Source: Takakia lepidozioides (taxonomy: Eukaryota; Streptophyta; Takakiopsida; Takakiales; Takakiaceae). Taken from it: 64,000 bases of DNA. This document shows positions 21,922-32,524 of the stretch, one piece after another. The first letter of the stretch is position 1, and each line of letters begins with the position of its first letter. The stretch is taken from contig CM060734.1 of assembly GCA_030704615.1 (NCBI GenBank), positions 10,790,001 to 10,854,000 of the forward strand. The letters are read 5' to 3'. The notes beneath the pieces were generated by a model. It saw only the letters and a program-made list of their open reading frames with translations, did no database searches and was not told the DNA's origin. Position numbers and translations under genes: made by a program.

Positions 21922-23055
21922 ACTTTGGCCCTCTGTTCGCAACCCCTGTGTATTGATGCAGAACCATTTTCTGAGGAGGACCGGGGTGACACTTTTCGGT
22001 GTCCATCTTGCCACCGCATTCTCTGTGGTCTTCCCTCTTGTGGCAAGGACAACCACACATCCACCGTCATCCAAGAGCATCCCCGCCAGCCCAAACCCGG
22101 CTTTCCAGTAGTCCTCAGTAAACCTGTTCCAGTTGGGCACACCATCCAGGCCCTCCAGCAGCTCCCTATCTGGAATGTCGAGGAGAATCATATCGCAAGC
22201 TCTCTCCACCTCAACCCCCCCCCCCCCCCCCGAGTGCTCTTGCAATCCGTGCTCACAGCCGTGAAGAATTCCATCATGGCTTCAAAACTAGGGGTGTCTT
22301 TAGGCTCTGTACCGGCAGCCCTGTTCTTGCCTTTCCCCTTCTGCTCCGCCAGAGACTTGCTGTGTGCCACCTTCTTCGCCCTGGCAGCGAGAGCGTCAAG
22401 GAAGCTCTCATTGACGCATTGGATGATGGTTGGAGGTTCTAGCTTTGGCCTGTGCGTAAACGTCACCGCCGAATACCGCCGTGTAGGCTCGCCCTCAAAT
22501 ACCAACTTCTTGGCAGAGCCAGTCCCACTCCGAACTGACTTGGGAACCCGGACGACCGGTGACTTGGTAGCAGCAGTAGCAGTCGCAGGACCTTGAACAA
22601 AGTCGTCGTCCGAGTCACTCCCTTGGGTCCCCTCCTGCGCCTCCTCTGATGCCCCGATGGTTTTCTGTTTTTTGGGTGTTACTGTACTCACCTGTTTCCT
22701 TGTCCTTTTCTTTTGGCCTTTATTCTTCTCATTCAATTTCTCCTGAATTCCTGCATGAGCAAGCTCTGCCGCTTTCCTGGAGTTCGCAAGCGCTTTTGCC
22801 TCTTTTGGACCCAGCGGAGGCAGCGGAGCCCGGTTTCGTCGGGCCTCAACATCCAGCTTCAATTGAAACTCGGATATGTCGAGCGAGACGGGCGGAAGGT
22901 CCATATACCAAGGGCAATCACGCAAATGTTCCAGATGCCACTCCTTCACAATAACGTCAGTGTACATGGAGTCAGCCCCAGGGTTCCTCCATGCCAGGAA
23001 GAATGGTGGCTCGAAAGACAGATGACCTTTCTCCAAAAGGGAGAACTTGCAGTAC
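21922..23055 (-). CDS. Exon 6: Lys-rich linker and MTase motif IV-like region
   Basis: The exon is 1,134 bp, acceptor TGCAG and donor AAAGT/GTAAGT. It reads YCKFSLLEKGHLSFEPPFF, then a basic linker (KGQKKRTRKQ, TPKKQK), an acidic stretch, then KSTRGGGGG at a G17 tract (22215-22231) that shifts the frame by one. The second half is CDMILLDIPDRELLEG, then FGLAGMLLDDGGCVVVLATRG. This follows the pattern of N4-cytosine/N6-adenine methylases after motif IV, where the catalytic DPPY is followed by a W...A.LL.DGG segment; here it reads DIPD. Confidence 0.6.
22215..22231. repeat. C17/G17 homopolymer inside a coding exon
   Basis: Plus-strand C17 (minus-strand G17) codes for a glycine run between the linker and the methyltransferase part. 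The frames on the two sides differ by one base, so the coding state depends on the tract length. Confidence 0.75.
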
Positions 23056-23079
23056 CTGCATTCATGAAAAACACAGAAT

Positions 23080-23400
23080 GAGGTCCCTGAACTGGAAATT
23101 CGGCACCATTTTCCCAGGTTGGGGCAGAACTGATTGGGCCTAGAACTGGGAAAATGGCGCCAAATTTCGGTTTTCGGTGCCAGCCACCCTAGGGACTTAG
23201 CCATTTTCGGAGCCCTGAACTGGAAATTCGGCGCCATTTTCCCAGGTCCGGCCCGAAAATGCCTAAGTCCCTGAACTGATTGGCCTTGGAATTGGAAAAA
23301 TGGCGCCGAATTTCGGTTTTCGGTGCCAGCCACCCTAGGGACTTAGCCATTTTGGGAGCCCTGAACTGGAAATTCGGCGCCATTTTCCAAGGACCAATTT
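23080..23400. repeat. Intron repeats with GGCGCC palindromes
   Basis: Within the intron between exons 5 and 6, a segment beginning CCCTGAACTGGAAATTCGGC occurs at about 23085, 23213 and 23359. It includes the GGAAATTCGGCGCCATTTTCC-like palindrome and the linker GTGCCAGCCACCCTAGGGAC. The palindrome core resembles the 53-bp array at 27.2-27.95 kb. Confidence 0.7.
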
Positions 23401-23469
23401 TTATGCGCCACATGAGGCCTCTAACATCCTGAAATGCAAGGACTTGAAAGGAAGGCATCGCGTATGTAC

Positions 23470-23684
23470 CTGTACAGAAGGCGCATTGCTGCTTTGTCCG
23501 CGTTCGGCTGGTCGGTGAACTCGTGGCTCCGGCGGGCATGGGGTATCTCCCGAAAGAATAGGTCGGTTTTGTACAGTAGAAAGTACCTCGTCACATAGTC
23601 GCGTAGGCTCTCTGCTGCAGGAGAAATCTCCATCTTGAATTGATGTGCTTGTGTGTCCAGCTGCTCTTGCGCATTCGTCGTCAC
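23470..23684 (-). CDS. Exon 5 of the ParB/MTase gene
   Basis: A 215-bp exon with acceptor CCACAG and donor TACAG/GTACAT. It encodes SLRDYVTRYFLLYKTDLFFRE, then EFTDQ and RLLYR. The paralogue at 51222-51445 keeps the FFRE, EF.DQ and VYR positions and the same donor position. Confidence 0.65.
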
Positions 23685-23779
23685 CTGTGGAGATTCTCCA
23701 TCAGATCGCTTTCCTGAAAAAATACAATGAATCCACCCCCTACAAGAGTAGAAGCGCCAAACGAAGCGTGGGGAAGTAC

Positions 23780-23905
23780 CTGAAACCACCATGTCATGCG
23801 GTTCATCCACATGTCGAATGTCGGGTCAGACAGTTTGTCCGGTTTGGGGAAGCTCCACATGTCCCTTGTACTTTGGGAACCATTCCAGATTTGGATCCAC
23901 CGGGT
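23780..23905 (-). CDS. Exon 4 of the ParB/MTase gene
   Basis: A 126-bp phase-0 exon (acceptor TTGGACAG, donor TTTCAG/GTACTT) reading TRWIQIWNGSQSTRDMW and ending MWMNRMTWWFQ. The paralogue at 51.53-51.7 kb has VRWLEIWN, RD and a W.Q end in the same places, but fused to the preceding exon without an intron. Confidence 0.65.
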
Positions 23906-23990
23906 CTGTCCAACCACCCAGCATATTCGTAAGCGCCAAACACCACAAAAACGAGTTGTTGCCACCACAATTTGGTTAAGAATGTATCAC

Positions 23991-24275
23991 CTTTTCTGTT
24001 GCATCCACACAGGATGTGGCTAGACAATGGAGCTTCTCCAATGTCATCGTGGGCTTCAGAGCGCGGGAGTAGTGCTTCCCCACCTCCACCAGAAAATCGG
24101 CACCAAGGGCGGGATCAGCTATGGCCACGTACTTTAGCATCCGCGACTTGTACTTTATGCGGGTCCTGGCCTCCGCAGCTTTGAGATACGATTCGAGTGC
24201 CGGGAGGGTTAGATTCTTCTCCTCTGACTCCATGTAGAACCTCCGCGCATGTGCCAAATCCTGCTGAATTTTCGT
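23991..24275 (-). CDS. Exon 3 of the ParB/MTase gene
   Basis: A 285-bp, phase-0 exon with acceptor CTTGACAG and donor AAAAG/GTGATA. It encodes a helical segment (KIQQDLAHARRFYMESEEKN, then YVAIADPALGADFLVEVGKH). The paralogous stretch at 51.7-51.97 kb aligns well (NLALGDDFLAQIKVHY, KPEMT). Confidence 0.65.
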
Positions 24276-24378
24276 CTGTCAAGAATGCGCACATAAGATT
24301 AGAGATCCTGCTCAACACTTTTTCTTCTATTGGGGGAGGAGAGACAGATTAGCTCAACAAAACAGTCAGGAGCTTTAC

Positions 24379-24568
24379 CCGAAATATGTAGTCCACCATG
24401 GCATCCATGCTCAGCCTATACCAGGTTCTGTCTGCCTTTGCCTCCGACTTGCGCAGGAGGTCGGCACTGAGCGAATTGGCAAACTCTTGCACCCCCTGCT
24501 TCCCGACATCCTTCACTCGGAAGAGCATATGGGACAAGTTGGTGGCAATGAAGGCATTCTCAGTCACC
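24379..24568 (-). CDS. Exon 2 of the ParB/MTase gene
   Basis: Bounded by TTGCAG acceptor and CGG/GTAAAG donor. It joins exon 1 by splitting a serine codon, then reads VTENAFIATNLSHMLFRVKD with a mainly helical pattern (FANSLSADLLRKSEAKADRTW). No known domain is recognised in it. Confidence 0.6.
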
Positions 24569-24686
24569 CTGCAATGCCACATTTCCATCAAACAATACTG
24601 AAATGGGAATTTTCAACAAATATGAGGATTCGCAATGAAATGACTTACAAATTTTGGGTCCAAAAGCAAGAGGCGTTGTAACTTAC

Positions 24687-26075
24687 GAGTTGATGTCCGC
24701 CATTGCAGCTTTGAGAAGACTGCGATTTTTGGGCCCCGCAACCTTCAGCACAACACACTCCACGGCGAAATGCCAATCGAGGTCGTTGGGGTGGGCTTCG
24801 GCTATGTGCTCCATCCATGCCAGGAGGCGATGATTGCCGTCCCACACGTAAAACATCTTTCCGGACAAGTGCTGGAAAAGAGGATCAGTAGCAATCGATC
24901 TCTCGAACTCCTCATTTCGCCTTTGCCAATGGGGACCCCATTTGTCCACCTCATCGGAAGTGTGGGCACGGGAAGCTCCGTGGTCGTTCTCAATGGAAAC
25001 GTAAAACGCGGTAGACCCCATTCGATATCCATCCCGGAAAGAGAATTTCAGCTTGTCGATATCGTCTGGGAGGGCAGGTCTCACCACCTGCAAAGACACC
25101 AAGCGGCAAAGGGGAATTCGAAGCTTGGCCGGGTACACCATGCCACCCAGCACCCTGCCAATGTTGCTCTGGGTTGCCTCCAACATCTTGGCAGCGGCCA
25201 ACTTCATATCCGCCTCCGACATGACGTCTGCTGCAGAGGGGTTCTCCGGCAGCCCACCAGGACCGCCAAATTCAGCCTGTATGCTGCGGGTTTGGGGCCT
25301 GGGGATGTCCGGGAGGATGTCATCCTGGTCAGAAAGCTTGGTGTCGTCCTCCTCAACATGGTCAACCACCGGTGAAACCACCTCGAGCACTCTCCCCGTC
25401 TCTACTGCCATCTCCCCGGCTTCACCTCGAACTTGCACAATCCGTGCTCTTTGTGGTGTTTCTTTCCTCTCCTCCACTCTCCACCGTATGGGTAATTGCG
25501 GGGGCTGCTCTTGTCCGCGATGGTGTAACCGGTGTGTTACTACCTCTTTGTGGTGTCTTGGAGGGATCCACCGTCTCTGTGCGTCCCTCGCTTACATGGG
25601 CATCTGTCATTTCGGCACCCCTGGCCTCTTCAGTGGCATTTTCTCTTTCCTCCTGGCTAGCCTTCTGTCTCGCCTGTTCTTTTGCCCTCTCTTTTGCCCT
25701 CTCACGGGCTTTCTATTTCTTACTAGGGCTAGCAGCAGGGGAGCCCTCCAGGACGACCACCTTTGATTGAGGAGAACTGACACCCTCGCGCGCACTGCTC
25801 ACTCCCCCCTCCGCAGCCCGTGACGGCTCTCTCGCCGGGGATTGCATGTGTTTGGCTTTCTTCTTCTTCTTTGCGTGGGCGGGCCCTACTGCATGTGCAT
25901 CAACAACCTCCATTGCCGGATCTGCTGTCCTCACGTCCTCACGCCCTTCACCTGCCATGCCGCCTGCACCAACCTCCCTAATGCCTATTCTGTCGTACTC
26001 TCGCTGCAGGTCCTCCCGTCCACCAACAAAAGGTTTTAGTTTGCCCTCCCGCCCCAAGTTGGGCGATCCAAACAT
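24687..26075 (-). CDS. Exon 1: charged N-terminus and ParB/Srx-like domain
   Basis: The first part (26075-25480) is Lys/Glu/Ser-rich with KKKKKAKH and a RERAKERAKEQARQKA helix, interrupted by one TAG at 25713-25715; the frame is otherwise open across it. The continuing frame (25477 down) has RIPLCRLVSLQVVRPALPD followed by FYVWDGNHRLLAWMEHI and WHFAVECVVL. This order (a short strand, then a DG.HRL.A box, then a strand with a V.c.v pattern) matches ParB/sulfiredoxin-like folds, in which the box binds nucleotide or shapes the active site. The donor is AACTC/GTAAGT. Confidence 0.65.
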
Positions 26076-26109
26076 GCGATGAGTTGGAGCTGTTGATGAT
26101 ACCACCAGC

Positions 26110-27060
26110 GTGCCGGGCTCGTCGTCACTCTGTCATTCCCGAAAATCGTGAGAACCAACATCGGAATGAAAACCACCATCCGCCACGAGCAGCGCAACCA
26201 CCATCGCAACAATCGTGGAACAACAATGAAAACAAAACAAAACCAAGTATGGAGTGCCATGGAACAACAATGAAAACAAATCCAACCAATGCCTAAGAAT
26301 GACATGCACAAGCAGCCTTCTTCAGAGCTGCCGGCTTTGCCCACGCATTGCAAACTATCTAAGGTTCACTCAACCAGTAACTTGCAGAAACACGATGAAC
26401 ATTTGAACACGAATTCCATAAGACGGGAAAACAGGGTGAAATGTTTTTAAGGCATTTCATTTGCTCAGACAATCTTCTCAGCTCAGCATGGATTTCCTTA
26501 ATTCCGAGATGCAACTTGTTATCTACAGCGAGGTGTGCACCCTGTTCTGGCAAGCAATCTGAATGCAGCAACGACCTGGCTCCTTTCTAACCACTCTGAC
26601 CTTGATCATTCTTCTCAACAACTCGTGCTTTTGCGATGCAACCATGCGCTTCCAGGGCTGCCAAGCGGAAGATGTGAAAACAAACTAAAAAAACGAAGAA
26701 AACCGAAAGAGGAAGGGCGGAACCTGAGAGTGCTCGGCTTCAGTTGGAGCGGGCTGTGAGCAAGACAATGGAATTTCCTGCTGGAGCTTAAGTTTGGCCA
26801 TGCGAGAGGTTGGACGTCGCCCGTAGTACAAAGCCTTCAGCTTCCGCCGCGGTCTGGATGTGGGGTTTCTCTCAGGAGAGCCACGCCCTTCTCCACGCGG
26901 CATAAGTCCCAGCAAAAGAAAAAAGATCTCACAGTATGTGTGCGTACATGCCTCGAATAGAAGTTCATCCAAGTTTAGCATCAGGTTTCCAAGGCGTATC
27001 CGGGAAGCAAGCGCGGAATCCTTGTGTCGCCAGCCCGGTTCAAAACCGACGGCGGAGGAC
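26110..27060. other. Intergenic, nothing recognised
   Basis: Short frames on both strands only. A minus-strand frame at 26685-27062 is polar and without motif. This could contain the 5' UTR of the ParB/methyltransferase gene, but no exon could be placed with support. Confidence 0.4.
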
Positions 27061-27090
27061 ATTTAATGCGCAACTACGTCAATCGCCCGC

Positions 27091-27965
27091 TGGATGGAAA
27101 AAATCGGCGCCGAATTTCCATCCAGCGGATGAAGTATGACGCAACGAGGCCATCCCTCCGCCCGAGCCGTTCTCATCCAGGAGACGCCGGATGGAAATCC
27201 TGCACCGCATTTCCATCCTGCAGGTAATTCGGAGCGCGGCCGGATGGAAAAACGGCGCCGACTTTCCATCTTGCAGGCAATTCGGAGCGCGGCCGGATGG
27301 AAATCCGGCGCCGAATTTCCATCCCAGAGGTAATTCGGAGCGCGGCCGAATGGAAAAACGGCGCCAAATTTCCATCCCAAAGGTAATTCGGAGCGCGGCC
27401 GGATGGAAAAAAGGCGCCGAACTTCCATCCTAGAGGTAATTCGGAGCGCAGCCGGATGGAAATCTGGCGCCGAATTTCCATCCTAGAGGTAATTCGGGGC
27501 GCGGCCGGATGGAAATCCGGCGCCGAATTTCCATCCTAGAGGTAATTCGGGGCGCGGCCGGATGGAAAAACGACGCCGAATTTCCATCCTGCAGGTAATT
27601 CGGAGCACGGCCGGATGGAAAAACGGCACCGAATTTCCATCCTGCAGGTAATTCGGAGCGCGGCCGGATGGAAATCCGGCGCCGAATTTCCAACCCAGAG
27701 GTAATTCGGAGCGCGGCCGGATGGAAAAACGGCGCCGAATTTCCATCCGCCAGGTAAGTCGAAGCGTGGATGGATGGAAATCCGGCGCCGAATTTCCATC
27801 CTACAGGTAATTCGGAGCGCGGCCGGATGGAAAAATGGCGCCGAATTTCCATCCTGCAGGTAATTCGGAGCGCGGCCGGATGGAAATTTGGTGCCGAATT
27901 TCCATCCCGCAGGTAAGTCGAAGCGCCAAATTACCATCCTGCAGGTAATTCTGAGCGTGGCCGCT
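27091..27965. repeat. 53-bp tandem array with GGCGCC-centred palindrome
   Basis: The marker GGTAATTCGG and its variants begin at 27223, 27276, 27329, 27382, 27435, 27488, 27541, 27594, 27647, 27700, 27753, 27806, 27859 and 27912, an exact 53-bp period over 14 units. A shortened unit follows at 27944. Each unit holds an inverted repeat GGATGGAAAT..GGCGCC..ATTTCCATCC. Units alternate between an AAATCCGGCGCC and an AAAAACGGCGCC arm. A lone palindrome precedes the array at 27091-27124. Open frames exist on both strands only because the unit has few stops. Confidence 0.9.
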
Positions 27966-28080
27966 TGTTTTTTTGGTCAAAAAAGACACAACCTTAAGTT
28001 TTAGACACGGTTTTCAGGGAATTCTCGACTGGTTGAGAGAAATTCCTTGCTTCTTTTCCATCCCTCGTAGTTCCTACATG

Positions 28081-28620
28081 GAAATTCGTTGCCGAAATTC
28101 CATCTGGCCGCGATTGCGATTAAATGCCGAATGGAAATTCGGCGCCGGTTTTCCATCTGGCCGCGAGCGCGATTACATGCCGAATGGACATTCGGCGCCG
28201 GTTTTCCATCCCCTCCGCCCGAGTCGACTTTATTCCGGCGCCCCCTGTTGGATATTCGGTGCCGAATTCCCGTCCGGGGGTTGTAATGTGACGGCCATGT
28301 GCCGGCCTCTCCCCCCGAGCCGACTGCATCCGAACGGCCCCGGATGTAAATTCGGCGCCGTTTTTCCATCCGGGGAGGTTTTTATGTCAGCCACTTTTCG
28401 GCCTGACCCCCTGACACGACTTCCTTTGGGGGGGCCCGGATGGAAATTCGGCGCTGAATTTCCATCCAGGGGATGTTCTCCGTCGGACAGGTGCTGGCCT
28501 CTCCGCCCGAGTCGACTTCATCCGGGCGGCCCATGTTGGATATTCGGTGCCGAATTTCCATTCGGGGGTTGTAATGTGACGGCCCGGTGCCGGCTTCTCC
28601 CTTCAGCCGACATCATCCGG
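28081..28620. repeat. Diverged palindrome repeats downstream of the 53-bp array
   Basis: Irregularly spaced copies of TGGAAATTCGGCGCCG..TTTCCATC (about 28130, 28190, 28345, 28440, and half-copies at about 28250 and 28540), separated by longer spacers containing CCGCCCGAGTCGAC. They look like an older, expanded version of the neighbouring array. Confidence 0.65.
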
Positions 28621-28864
28621 GCGGCCCCCCACTTTTTGACTGCATACCGTTGGCAGTTATTGCGCAAAGACCAGGGGCCGCATTCCGGAGAGAATGTTCA
28701 TTAACACTCTGACTGTGGATTTTTGAGATAGTTGGCTCCCTGGATTTGGATGAGGCTTCGTCGCTCGGACAAATCGGCACCGCATTCCTTCCCATCGGTG
28801 CATCCCCCTTCTACCAGGGAGCTTGCCCGCACGCCATCCTGGTAGTCTTGTGTGCACATCTCCC

Positions 28865-31488
28865 ATGGCGGAAAACCCGAGCGCTACAGTGTACTGCCCT
28901 CCTCACGAGCATAGAGCTTCATTTCCGTGCAGAGGGGACATCTGCCGTGTGATGGAGAAATATCTGTGCGTTCGATACCACCTGAAACCGGGGTCGGTTT
29001 TTTTGGAGGAGGAAAGGAAGGACTCAAACGACGTTGTTGTCGAGAGTATTGTTGTGCTCCACGATGATTTCGGCGATGGCAGGGAATGGCGAGTCCCACC
29101 ATCGGACAGAGTCATATACAGGGCGGTTGGGGACTTCATTTGCCCACCAAATGCACCTTCTATCCTGGCGCCTTCCACGAAACAATCCGCGAATCAGAGA
29201 GTGGGTACCTCAAAGAGAGAAGTCCGCAACGAAGTAAATCCAGAGACCAACCCATCAATGAAGACGAGCGAGAACCGGGTTGTTCACAACCTGTCCGACT
29301 CCGACGAGGTCATGGAAGTTCCGAGATCGTCCTGGAGATCAAGCAAGTCCTCAATGGACGTCAGTGGACGAGGGAGTCATATTCCCAACACGAGCACCGC
29401 AGTTCGATCCATTCTTGAAATTCTGCGAGGGCTTCACATGGATGGACACCGCTCGGAGCTGGCCGGGCTGGACTACAGCAAGTTTGCAATTAAATCGGTT
29501 ACATGCCTTCCCGCAGACGTCGACGGTAATATCTTCTTTGAGTTCCCTCCTCGGACGGACTACTCGAGGGCGTCCGGAATGTTGACAGATATGGATAGAA
29601 AACATGACGGTCATCCTTGGTGCGTCACCAAAACCACCAGCATGAAGATGCTCGATGGTGTGCGGGTGCGCTACGTTGTTTGTGCGGGCGCGTTGCGGTG
29701 TTTCTCCCCAACTTGCTTCCATTTTAAATCCAGAGGTCACAGGAACGAGACCGATTGGACAGGCACAACTCATCAACCATTTCGAGCTTAGGAGAAGGTT
29801 CCGAACTCCACATTTAAGTGTGCACATTGCAAAGAACCACCACACTGCATGTCTGTTTGTAATGCCAAGCAGTTCTATGTGTTGCATCGTTTCCCTGACC
29901 TCACCCGAGCTTGCATACACGTTGGTTCCCATTGTCACAAATTGGCGAGGGGGAACTCGTGGGAGGCTGCCCACAAGGCAGAGCAGCTCGTTCAGGAGGA
30001 GGTTAAGTTGAGACCGGGTGCCAAACCCAAACAGATACAGCTCCAAGCCGCCCATAAGATGGCATTGGCCAGAATTATGTCGGAAGACGGCTCCGATAGA
30101 GTTCCTCTCAATAAGAAGGAAATGGAGGCATTGTTGGAGTCGGTGTCCCACGTCTGTTCACCGAATGTCCGAAACCACATTGTCTCATGCAAACAGAAAA
30201 TTGGGCGTGGCTCGGATATGCACTCCATTCTGGAGGTGAAGCGACGATGTGGATATGACTACATTCATGGAAGTAGGTTTCCAGGACAAGGGACTGAGGC
30301 AGATCGTTGTCCACGTGTGGACTTGGCAGCGGCGTCGAACTGGTCGACAGGATGACGAGTGGGGACTTGTCAAATAGTTGGGTCATGTTCGACCATATCA
30401 AGCGAATTACAAATCACCAGTGGGTGACAATGGGTGCACATGTCTACGACACCCACTGCAGGATGCTAATGACAATTGCTATTTGTGAGATGAAAGGAGA
30501 GGACACACAATCGGAGATGCTTCTTTGGCAGGGAATAAACAAACAGATGGCCAAGGCCCCCTCCCAATTTCCGTGGTTTCATGGCGGACAACACACAAGC
30601 AAATTGGGCTGCCATCCAAAGGGTGTATGGGCAAGACCCCAATGTTCCCATGGAAGGCAAGGAGAGATCTTGTGGGTTCCATTTTCTGCAGAGCCTTTCG
30701 CAGTACACAACCAGGCTCGTGGCGCCAGATTTCAGAGAGGAGCACCATTCCATGTGTCTTGCGTGGAAGCGCGCTCCCACCTTGGATGATGCAGAGACAC
30801 AGTTTGCATGTATACGGGCTTGGTGGACATCGTCAGGTGCTGTAAGGAAATCAGACGAGGGAGCAATGGTCAGTTGGCTAGCATGGTGGCATTATCATTT
30901 CCTCCAGTTCGGCGACTATATGCGGGAGGTGAGTTGCACGAATTCGCGTCCCGTTGAAAATTATTCTTGGCATTATTTGTAACTTGCTTGTAACCTCAAC
31001 ATGTGCTTGTGCAGGAAATGTGTCTCGACTCCGACACCGACATGCCCACGACAAACATGGCGGAATCAATGCATTCTTCCTGGCGTGCCTCCTCTGCGGC
31101 GCATCTGGTGGACATCCTCACTGCCACAACGGAGGACATTGTGAGGTCAATTATGCAGCAATGCAGGTACAACGAGTTCTTGAAAGAGAAACAGTGGGGC
31201 TTGGGGCCGGACAGGCAGGAAATGCTGATGCGGACTGCCTCCAGATCGAAGAATCCTCGGAAGTGGGCGGCGGCCTTGCGAGAGGGCCTTCGGGACACGC
31301 CATTACTTCGAAGAGGCCAACATTTGGAAGGAGATGTTCATACCCGTCCAGTGAGACGAAGACTTGACGAGGCACCTGGCGGGGAAGAGGATTTATGGCG
31401 AGCTGACAAGAATATTCGCACGCTCCCTCGTGGTCCCGTGATGTTGCTCGAGGAGGTCTTGTCGAGCACCGCAAGTCCTGCACGTTAG
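28865..31488 (+). pseudogene. MULE-like transposase, broken copy
   Basis: From the ATG at 28865 the frame runs through YLCVRYHLKPGSVFLEEERK and the Zn-like segment FKCAHCKEPPHC, with one in-frame TAG at 29789. A frame change near 30350 leads to WVMFDHIKRITNHQWVTMG. Another near 30560 leads to GFMADNTQANWAAIQRVYG (a D-rich transposase core signature), then FHFLQSL. An 86-bp intron (30929-31014, GTGAGT...TTGTGCAG, phase 0) precedes the final exon with TNMAESMHSSW. The order recalls Mutator-like transposases, but I infer the family from pattern only. Three faults make it inactive. Confidence 0.6.
30929..31014 (+). other. Intron in the MULE-like gene
   Basis: GTGAGT donor, TTGTGCAG acceptor, 86 bp, joins in phase 0 (YMRE/EMCLDSDTDMP). 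The copy on the minus strand at 36.5-36.95 kb has a CTTGTAG acceptor at the same protein position. Confidence 0.75.
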
Positions 31489-31499
31489 TGGTACTATTT

Positions 31500-32195
31500 G
31501 CACTGGTGGAATTCCGAGAGAAGATTGTGGGGTTGGATGTGGGGTTGGATGTATTAAGAGTATTTGTGTCGAGTACGTGCCCTCCAGATTATATGGAGGA
31601 TAGAGTGTAGTGGACGCCGGCCGGCGGGGGGGGGGGGGGGGGGGCGTTTGTAATAGACTAGCATGACGGTGACAGGCAGGGTGGAGTGCATACGTGGTTG
31701 GGTGCTGAATAAGGAAGCATAATTGAGCCTGATATAGATGCGGAACTAGGAGACAGATATGTTTAAGATGATAAATGGGGATTGAAAGGGAGGAGTAATT
31801 AATATTGCACAAGCACTTTGGGAACCACAGTGAGTAAGCGAGATTTGGCTTTCTCATCTTGCTTTACTGATTACACTGGTACCGATCAGTAAAATACGTT
31901 ATACCAGTTACAACTACAAAGTAGGTTGCTCAAATTATGACTACTGTCACACTGTCATAGAAGAAGTCAAATACTGGATGCCTAAAGACTTATTAATGGT
32001 CAGGTATACAGATCATGACAAATGGTATTATTGTGCCCACTAAAGATTGGTGATCAATTTAGTAAAGAAAGATTAAGTCGTGCTACGGATTCTAGCAGGA
32101 TGGTGTAATCTTGAAGAAAGGGCAGAGACCACTATAATTTTCTTTACTGAATCCAAGGCCTAGAAGAGGGTAATTAAAATAAATCCACATAGGAT
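31500..32195. other. Gene-free stretch with G20-type run
   Basis: Contains a G-run of about 20 at about 31625-31645 and no convincing gene; a minus-strand frame here is compositional (P, H and T rich). Confidence 0.5.
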
Positions 32196-32524
32196 GTGGG
32201 ATTGAATGAAGAAAACAGGGAAAAAGCTAAGCAAGACAGAACTGAAAGATTAGAAAGATATGCAGGAAGAAAGGAAGCTCGATTAAGATTAGAGTTCCCA
32301 GAATTGCAGAACTTCAATATTCTCCCAGGAGAGACATGCGGACAAGCTAACACTGATAATCTAGAAGATCAGGAGACCAGATCTCTAGAAACTGAGAATA
32401 CCACACCAACGATAGCAGGACCTGTATTTGTTACTAGTGAGCAGTTAAAGTTAGAGAGGAATCCAGGGATATATGAAAGGTACTATAGAAGGGAGTTAGG
32501 AGTATTACCTCATGAGAGACGTGA
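32196..32524 (+). pseudogene. Unknown mobile-element fragment with KLERNPGIYERYYRR
   Basis: A short frame of about 110 codons with a Lys/Glu/Arg-rich start and then KLERNPGIYERYYRRELG. The motif matches the C-terminal segment of the minus-strand frame at 15.9-16.6 kb. The two copies differ almost only at synonymous sites across the 15 residues. Immediately after, the sequence CACTACAAGG begins, a possible CACTA terminus. Confidence 0.4.

Larger units (their letters stand above)
20694..26075 (-). pseudogene. ParB/sulfiredoxin-like domain plus beta-class methyltransferase gene, about 1,400 codons
   Basis: The multi-exon minus-strand gene starts at the ATG at 26075 (MFGSPNLGREGKLKPF) and ends at TAG 20694. 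In order it has a basic/acidic N-terminus; a ParB/sulfiredoxin-like box (VWDGNHRLLAW); helical exons; a Lys-rich linker; a methyltransferase motif IV-like DIPD strand; then the SAM-binding motif I (ILDLTCGTG). Motif IV before motif I is the order of beta-class amino-methyltransferases, and ParB plus such a methylase is a known prokaryotic/phage fusion. Eight GT-AG joins keep phase. Faults: an in-frame TAG near 25713, a frameshift near 25450-25480 and a G17 tract. DIPD departs from the catalytic DPPY. Function is inferred; it could be a recently dead copy or contain assembly errors. Confidence 0.7.

Noticed and set aside
27063-27937. Long open frames on both strands within the 53-bp array, with repeated WKFGA or PNYL type peptides
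   Set aside because: The unit is 53 bp, not a multiple of three, and the frames are open in several phases and both strands. They are by-products of the repeat and not proteins.
27223-27965. CRISPR array
   Set aside because: No conserved repeat with variable spacers, units are contiguous and the genome is eukaryotic.
31393-31857. 154-codon minus-strand frame
   Set aside because: Antisense to the MULE-like last exon and its 3' flank; low-complexity P/H/T composition.
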